From Aureisphaera sp963669405 (lineage in GTDB: Bacteria > Bacteroidota > Bacteroidia > Flavobacteriales > Flavobacteriaceae), in the NCBI GenBank assembly GCA_963669405.2, contig CAXXHF010000002.1:1798001-1862000 (forward strand): 64,000 bases of DNA, given 5' to 3'. This document shows, piece by piece, positions 60,320 to 64,000 of the stretch (position 1 is the first letter of the stretch; every line of letters starts with the position of its first letter). Position numbers and translations under genes: made by a program. A model generated the notes under the pieces. It saw nothing but the letters and a program-made list of their open reading frames with translations. It did not search any database and was not told the origin of the DNA.

Positions 60320-61813
60320 TTATCCTTGTAGTTTTAAGAGGGCATTGGCAATCTTGCGGTCATTGGAAAGTCTGGGGATTTTATTTTGACCTCCCAATTT
60401 TCCTTGGGATTTCATATAGTCATTAAAACTATCTTTTTGCAAAGGTGTAATTTTCAATGTTTGAAGGACCTTTCCAGCTATAAGATCGAAATAATAACTG
60501 TTCTGCTCCTGCATGGAGTTATCTATAAAGTTCGATATTTCTACAAGATTAGAAGGCTCTCTATCAAACTCTATCAACCATTCGTGATAGGGCAATCCCT
60601 TTTCTGCTTGGGTTTGAGGGGCCACCGTAAATTCTGAAATGGTAAAACCAAATTGAGCCATGGCTTCTTTCATGGCCTGTTCTACTTCTTTACCAATGAC
60701 ATGTTCTCCAAATGCAGATATGAAGTGTTTAATACGCCCAGTTACTATCAGTTTATAGGGCTTTAAAGAGGTAAACATCACAGTATCTCCAATATTGTAT
60801 GCCCATAATCCGGCATTTGTGGAAATAATCATCACATAATTTACGTCCTTTTCTACTTCACCAATTGTTAATCGTGGTGGGTTTTCTTCAAAAAATAGAT
60901 CTGCAGGTACAAACTCATAAAAAATTCCAGAATTGAGTAACAATAATAACCCTGAATCATGTTGTTCATTCTGAAAAGCAAAAAACCCTTCAGAAGCAGG
61001 GAAAAGCTCAATACTATCTACTTTTCGGCCAATGAGACTTTCAAATTTTTTCCGATATGGTTCGTAATTCACCCCTCCGTAAATAAAGAGTTGAAAATTT
61101 TTGAAAAGTGTTCCTACTTTTACATTACTAGCGGCTTGTAATCTTTCAAAGTACATCTGTACCCAAGATGGTATTCCGCTTATCACCGTCATGTCTTCGT
61201 TTTTTGTTTCCTCTACAATAGCGTCTACCTTCGTTTCCCAATCATCTATACAATTGGTTTCCCAACTAGGCAATCGGTTTTTCTGAAGGTAGCTTGGAAC
61301 ATAATGCGCTACGATTCCTGATAATCTTCCCAATGTAATTCCATTCTTTTTTTCCAAAACAGGGCTGCCTTGTAAAAAAATCATCTTTCCATCCACAAAT
61401 TGGACGTTACCCGTTTCGTGGATATAGCAAAGGATAGCATTGCGGGCAGCTTCTATGTGAGATGGCATAGATTCCTTAGTCAACGGAATGTATTTGGCGC
61501 CAGAGGTTGTTCCGGAAGTTTTGGCAAAATATAGCGGTACTCCTGGCCAAAGGACATTCTCCTTCCCCTCTACCATTTGGTCAACATAATGTTTTAACTG
61601 TTCATAATCCCGAATAGGGACTTTGCTTGCAAAATCTTGATACGATGCTATGTTCTTAAAATCGTGATCTTGGCCAAATTGAGTGTATTTGGCGCTGTTA
61701 ATTAGTTTTTGAAACACTTGTTGTTGGGTTTCCAAGGGTTTGGAAATCCATCGATTCATTTTCTTGACTACCCTGCCGGCAAAAATTTTAGCTCCAAACG
61801 ACTTTAAGGACAT
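60320..61813 (-). CDS. GH3 auxin-responsive promoter family (adenylate-forming) protein
   Basis: 497 residues of the GH3 superfamily. The ATP-binding motif AKTSGTTSGAKYIPLT spans residues 97-112. The central part has YGGVNYEPYRKKFE and FPASEGFFAFQ; the C-terminal TGRIKHFISAFGEHV fits the hinge region. Plant relatives join amino acids to carboxylic-acid hormones. Bacterial members are mostly uncharacterised, so acyl adenylation and amide formation is an inference. It starts 2 bases after the M23 peptidase stop. Confidence 0.88.
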   Translation of the reverse strand: MSLKSFGAKIFAGRVVKKMNRWISKPLETQQQVFQKLINSAKYTQFGQDHDFKNIASYQDFASKVPIRDYEQLKHYVDQMVEGKENVLWPGVPLYFAKTSGTTSGAKYIPLTKESMPSHIEAARNAILCYIHETGNVQFVDGKMIFLQGSPVLEKKNGITLGRLSGIVAHYVPSYLQKNRLPSWETNCIDDWETKVDAIVEETKNEDMTVISGIPSWVQMYFERLQAASNVKVGTLFKNFQLFIYGGVNYEPYRKKFESLIGRKVDSIELFPASEGFFAFQNEQHDSGLLLLLNSGIFYEFVPADLFFEENPPRLTIGEVEKDVNYVMIISTNAGLWAYNIGDTVMFTSLKPYKLIVTGRIKHFISAFGEHVIGKEVEQAMKEAMAQFGFTISEFTVAPQTQAEKGLPYHEWLIEFDREPSNLVEISNFIDNSMQEQNSYYFDLIAGKVLQTLKITPLQKDSFNDYMKSQGKLGGQNKIPRLSNDRKIANALLKLQG

Positions 61814-61815
61814 GA

Positions 61816-62682
61816 CTAATCGAAATCAATAAAATTGGTTGGGTTAATGGGGTATCCATCACTCCAAAGCTCGAAATGAAGGTGTGGCCCCGTGGTAAGC
61901 TCACCCGTATTTCCTACTGTTGCAATCACCTCACCCGCTTTTACAAGATCTCCCTGCTCCTTGCTTAGTGAGGCATTGTGCTTGTATACAGTAATTAAGT
62001 TATTGTTGTGTTTAATGATAATTACATTACCTGTTTCGGCGGTCCATTCAGCAAAAATAACAGTTCCATCTGCCGCAGCTTTAATAGGGCTGTCTTTAAT
62101 GGTTACAATATCTACTGCAAAATGCTTGGTTTCGGGGTCATAATCTTCTGAAATGGTCCCTTTTACAGGGGCAAACAATACAAAGTTAAGTTGCTCACTG
62201 TCTATTAGGGGGTTATACTTATCTTCTTGAGAGACAATTTCACGAAGCAAAGAATCTTGTTTTGATGGTGACAAATCCAGGCCTTCCGTATCCTTTTGGG
62301 CGGCTTCTATAATAGAATCCCTATTAAAATCAACCGTTTTTACATCGCCCGTTAGTACTTTTTTAATAGAGGTAATGTATTGTTCATTAATACTAAGCGC
62401 TTGTTGTAGTGAATCTGTTTTGAATGCCAATGTAACAGCTTGTTTTTTCAGGGAGGTTGAAGAATACCCAGGAATGTATTCCCGAAGCGGGGTAAAGGCA
62501 ATTAACAAGATTGTAAAAGCAATGAGGAAAAGAGCTAATACCGAACTGAAAACAAATACATTAAGCCGATTCAATTTAAAGGAAAAACGCTCTTCAAATG
62601 TTGCCTCATTAAGTACCACCAAACGGTACTTATGCAACAGTTTTTTTCTGATTTTCTTTCCTCTTTTTTCCTTTTTTGCCAT
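61816..62682 (-). CDS. Membrane-anchored M23 peptidase
   Basis: 288 residues. A basic cytoplasmic N-terminus, one membrane helix (about 44-64) and a coiled-coil linker precede the LytM/M23 domain (about 170-288). The zinc ligands are intact: His187 and Asp191 in KHFAVD, His269 in GPHLHFEL with His267 beside it. It should cut peptide cross-links in peptidoglycan, unlike the degenerate EnvC-type protein at 10284. The ATG at 62682 is preferred over a TTG at 62703 because a -7 box overlaps the latter. Confidence 0.92.
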   Translation of the reverse strand: MAKKEKRGKKIRKKLLHKYRLVVLNEATFEERFSFKLNRLNVFVFSSVLALFLIAFTILLIAFTPLREYIPGYSSTSLKKQAVTLAFKTDSLQQALSINEQYITSIKKVLTGDVKTVDFNRDSIIEAAQKDTEGLDLSPSKQDSLLREIVSQEDKYNPLIDSEQLNFVLFAPVKGTISEDYDPETKHFAVDIVTIKDSPIKAAADGTVIFAEWTAETGNVIIIKHNNNLITVYKHNASLSKEQGDLVKAGEVIATVGNTGELTTGPHLHFELWSDGYPINPTNFIDFD

Positions 62683-62700
62683 TTCCGAAAGGTTGCGATG

Positions 62701-62708
62701 CAAATGTA
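62701..62708 (-). promoter_or_regulatory. -7 box for the M23-GH3 operon
   Basis: A perfect TACATTTG on the minus strand, 18 bases before the ATG at 62682. It covers the alternative TTG at 62703, excluding it as a start. Confidence 0.6.
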
Positions 62709-62760
62709 AGGCTTTGCCGTTAAACTTATGCTGAAAACGTTCTATCTACGAAATTCTTGT

Positions 62761-62768
62761 TACCTTTG
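62761..62768 (+). promoter_or_regulatory. -7 box for tatA
   Basis: A perfect TACCTTTG lies 18 bases before the ATG at 62787. It overlaps the longer open frame that starts at 62757, so that longer start is excluded. Confidence 0.65.
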
Positions 62769-62786
62769 CCCTATAAATTTATACAA

Positions 62787-62972
62787 ATGGAATCATTAGT
62801 TTTACCCTTAGCCATTGGCCCTTGGCAAATTGTACTGATTGTGCTTATTGTATTGTTGCTTTTTGGTGGACGAAAAATACCAGAATTGATGCGTGGTTTA
62901 GGAAGTGGGATCAAAGAATTTAAAGACGCTTCCAAGGAAGACAATAGTGACCAGATAGAAGACAAAAAATAA
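62787..62972 (+). CDS. tatA: Sec-independent translocase subunit TatA/TatE
   Basis: 61 residues. A short N-terminal membrane helix (IGPWQIVLIVLIVLLLFGG) is followed by the hinge FGGRKIPEL, an amphipathic helix (MRGLGSGIKEFKDA) and an acidic and lysine-rich tail. TatA forms the pore-like element that moves folded proteins across the inner membrane. No tatC is in the window. The start is set by the promoter box 18 bases upstream. Confidence 0.94.
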   Translation: MESLVLPLAIGPWQIVLIVLIVLLLFGGRKIPELMRGLGSGIKEFKDASKEDNSDQIEDKK

Positions 62973-62997
62973 GCTTAAAAGCCTTACTGAATATAGA

Positions 62998-63028
62998 AAA
63001 GCCCGTGAAATCACGGGCTTTGTTTTTT
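62998..63028. terminator. Terminator between tatA and the DUF4837 gene
   Basis: AAAGCCCGTG (62998-63007) pairs with CACGGGCTTT (63012-63021), and GTTTTTT follows. The plus-strand T-run serves tatA. The A-run on the other side may let it serve the convergent gene as well. Confidence 0.88.
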
Positions 63029-63046
63029 ATAATACTTAATCTGTCT

Positions 63047-64000
63047 TTATTGGATTTTGGCAGATTTTAAAATGGACTCCAACTCAAACTGTAGGTCTCT
63101 TTTTTCTACAGAAGGAGCATATGAAAAGCCTTCCAAAATCAAGTAACGCCCGTTGGCCTCATCTCTTACGGCATAGTTAACAAACGGTCCTGCCATATAT
63201 GCATCCTTAACTTCCCAAGTTCCCTTGGTTTCATATGTAAACTTTCCATCAATTTCAGTAGTAAACAAATAGGGAGCGTAACCTTCTTCGGTAATAAACA
63301 AGGCATCATCTTCTACAGGTAAGTAACCAGAACCTATAGAATCTCTCACTTTTATAATATCACCTATTGTAGTGGAGTCCTGCGAAATAAAAGATAATGG
63401 CACTTCGTAAATAAGTACGTTTGTAGTTCCTTCTTTAAGGTCTTTCCGAAGCCAATAAAAATCATCGTTGGCTGCAGCTAATCTATATGCATTCGGAATT
63501 CGAAGGCTTAACCCAAATCGTTCTTTAAGAGAGTCTACTTTTTTAGGGGCTATACCCGTTCTGCGTTGTCTTTCTTTTAATTCGGAGTTCTTAAATGCCG
63601 CAATAATTCTGGCTTGTTCCTGCTCTATAAGTTCGATAAGTTTCTCTTCAGAAGTGCCCGAAATAAATGCCCCAATCTGTGGTTTGGCATATGAGTCTTT
63701 CTTTAAAGATACAGAGTCTGCGTCTCCCAAACGAACATGTAAAAAGGTTCGATAAGTTCTTGCAAATCCATCAAAAGCATTCGGGTTAAGCTGGTTAATA
63801 GAGAATATAGGTTCTTGCTGAGGAAGACCATCTACTAAAGCAGCAAAATGTTCTCTAACCTTTTCGCCAACGGGTCCGTTCCAAAGTTCGTTAGATATAA
63901 CTACTTGTAAACCATTAATTCTCCCCACAGAATCGGTTAAAAAACTAGTGTCTCTTTTAGGGGAAGATTCTTGACATGAAGTGAACAAAAGCATTCCAGC
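63047..64000 (-). CDS. DUF4837 family lipoprotein (N-terminus cut by the window edge)
   Basis: At least 315 residues are visible. LLFTSC at the edge is the end of a lipoprotein signal, so only a few N-terminal residues are missing. The body has alternating strands and helices with the family-typical NELWNGPVGEKVREHFAALV and FYWLRKDLKEGTTNVLIYEV. DUF4837 proteins are envelope lipoproteins of unknown function in Bacteroidota. It is convergent with tatA across a shared terminator. Confidence 0.85.
   Translation of the reverse strand, partial: AGMLLFTSCQESSPKRDTSFLTDSVGRINGLQVVISNELWNGPVGEKVREHFAALVDGLPQQEPIFSINQLNPNAFDGFARTYRTFLHVRLGDADSVSLKKDSYAKPQIGAFISGTSEEKLIELIEQEQARIIAAFKNSELKERQRRTGIAPKKVDSLKERFGLSLRIPNAYRLAAANDDFYWLRKDLKEGTTNVLIYEVPLSFISQDSTTIGDIIKVRDSIGSGYLPVEDDALFITEEGYAPYLFTTEIDGKFTYETKGTWEVKDAYMAGPFVNYAVRDEANGRYLILEGFSYAPSVEKRDLQFELESILKSAKIQ

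Noticed and set aside
62757..62786. 10-codon extension of tatA
   Set aside because: It overlaps the -7 promoter box, and the TatA family begins near MESLVLPLAIG.
1..64000. CRISPR arrays, insertion sequences, prophage or tRNA-associated integration sites
   Set aside because: No direct-repeat arrays, transposase or integrase genes, or tRNA-like folds were found in the gaps.

Overview
This window comes from a member of the Bacteroidota, most likely a marine-type Flavobacteriaceae. Several things point there. The DNA is AT-rich. Start regions carry the Bacteroidetes -7 promoter box (TAnnTTTG) and almost no Shine-Dalgarno sequences. Two secreted proteins have type IX secretion (T9SS) C-terminal sorting domains, and PorW/SprE is present. 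The window also has the split ATP synthase operon without beta and epsilon, and lineage-typical families (DUF4292, DUF4254, DUF6168, DUF6341, DUF6427, DUF6909, DUF4837). No CRISPR array, tRNA, rRNA, insertion sequence or phage gene was seen. No gap between genes exceeds about 220 bases.

Layout. 0-10.3 kb: trpS; a membrane protein with dprA; a cell-division type HU/SPOR protein; an acyl-CoA thioesterase; a 1199-residue secreted subtilisin; and a persulfide dioxygenase-rhodanese fusion followed by a small unknown protein. 10.3-15.7 kb (minus): an envelope and housekeeping operon of lipoprotein, dut, sugar-nucleotidyltransferase, TPR protein, DUF4292 lipoprotein and an EnvC-like murein hydrolase activator. 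15.8-24.6 kb (minus): porW/sprE, bactofilin, atpZ, DUF6168, then atpB-E-F-H-A-G. 24.8-32.1 kb: a ferredoxin-type oxidoreductase, a glycosyltransferase 9/DUF4254 pair, the divergent DUF6427/DUF6341 pair, a secreted polysaccharide-lyase-like protein and purD.

32.2-58.6 kb is a large surface polysaccharide locus, nearly all on the minus strand. It makes dTDP-L-rhamnose (rfbB, A, C, D), UDP-ManNAc and UDP-ManNAcA (wecB, wecC), and UDP-glucuronate and UDP-xylose (ugd, uxs). It also encodes a WbaP/WcaJ-type initiating phosphotransferase, a TagA/WecG/CpsF transferase, several GT2/GT4 transferases, a Wzx flippase, a Wzz-like chain-length protein and three Wzy/WaaL-like membrane proteins. A lipoprotein glycoside hydrolase, a methyltransferase and an FN3 lipoprotein sit inside it. 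A CapK/PaaK-like adenylate-forming enzyme lies at one end. The gene set fits a Wzx/Wzy-dependent O-antigen or capsule-like glycan. 58.6-64 kb: DUF6909, a GH3-type adenylating enzyme, a membrane-anchored M23 peptidase, tatA and a truncated DUF4837 lipoprotein.

Many genes have a -7 box only 5-35 bases before the start codon, so short or near-leaderless 5' ends look common. These boxes helped choose starts for the oxidoreductase, purD, DUF6909, M23 and tatA genes.
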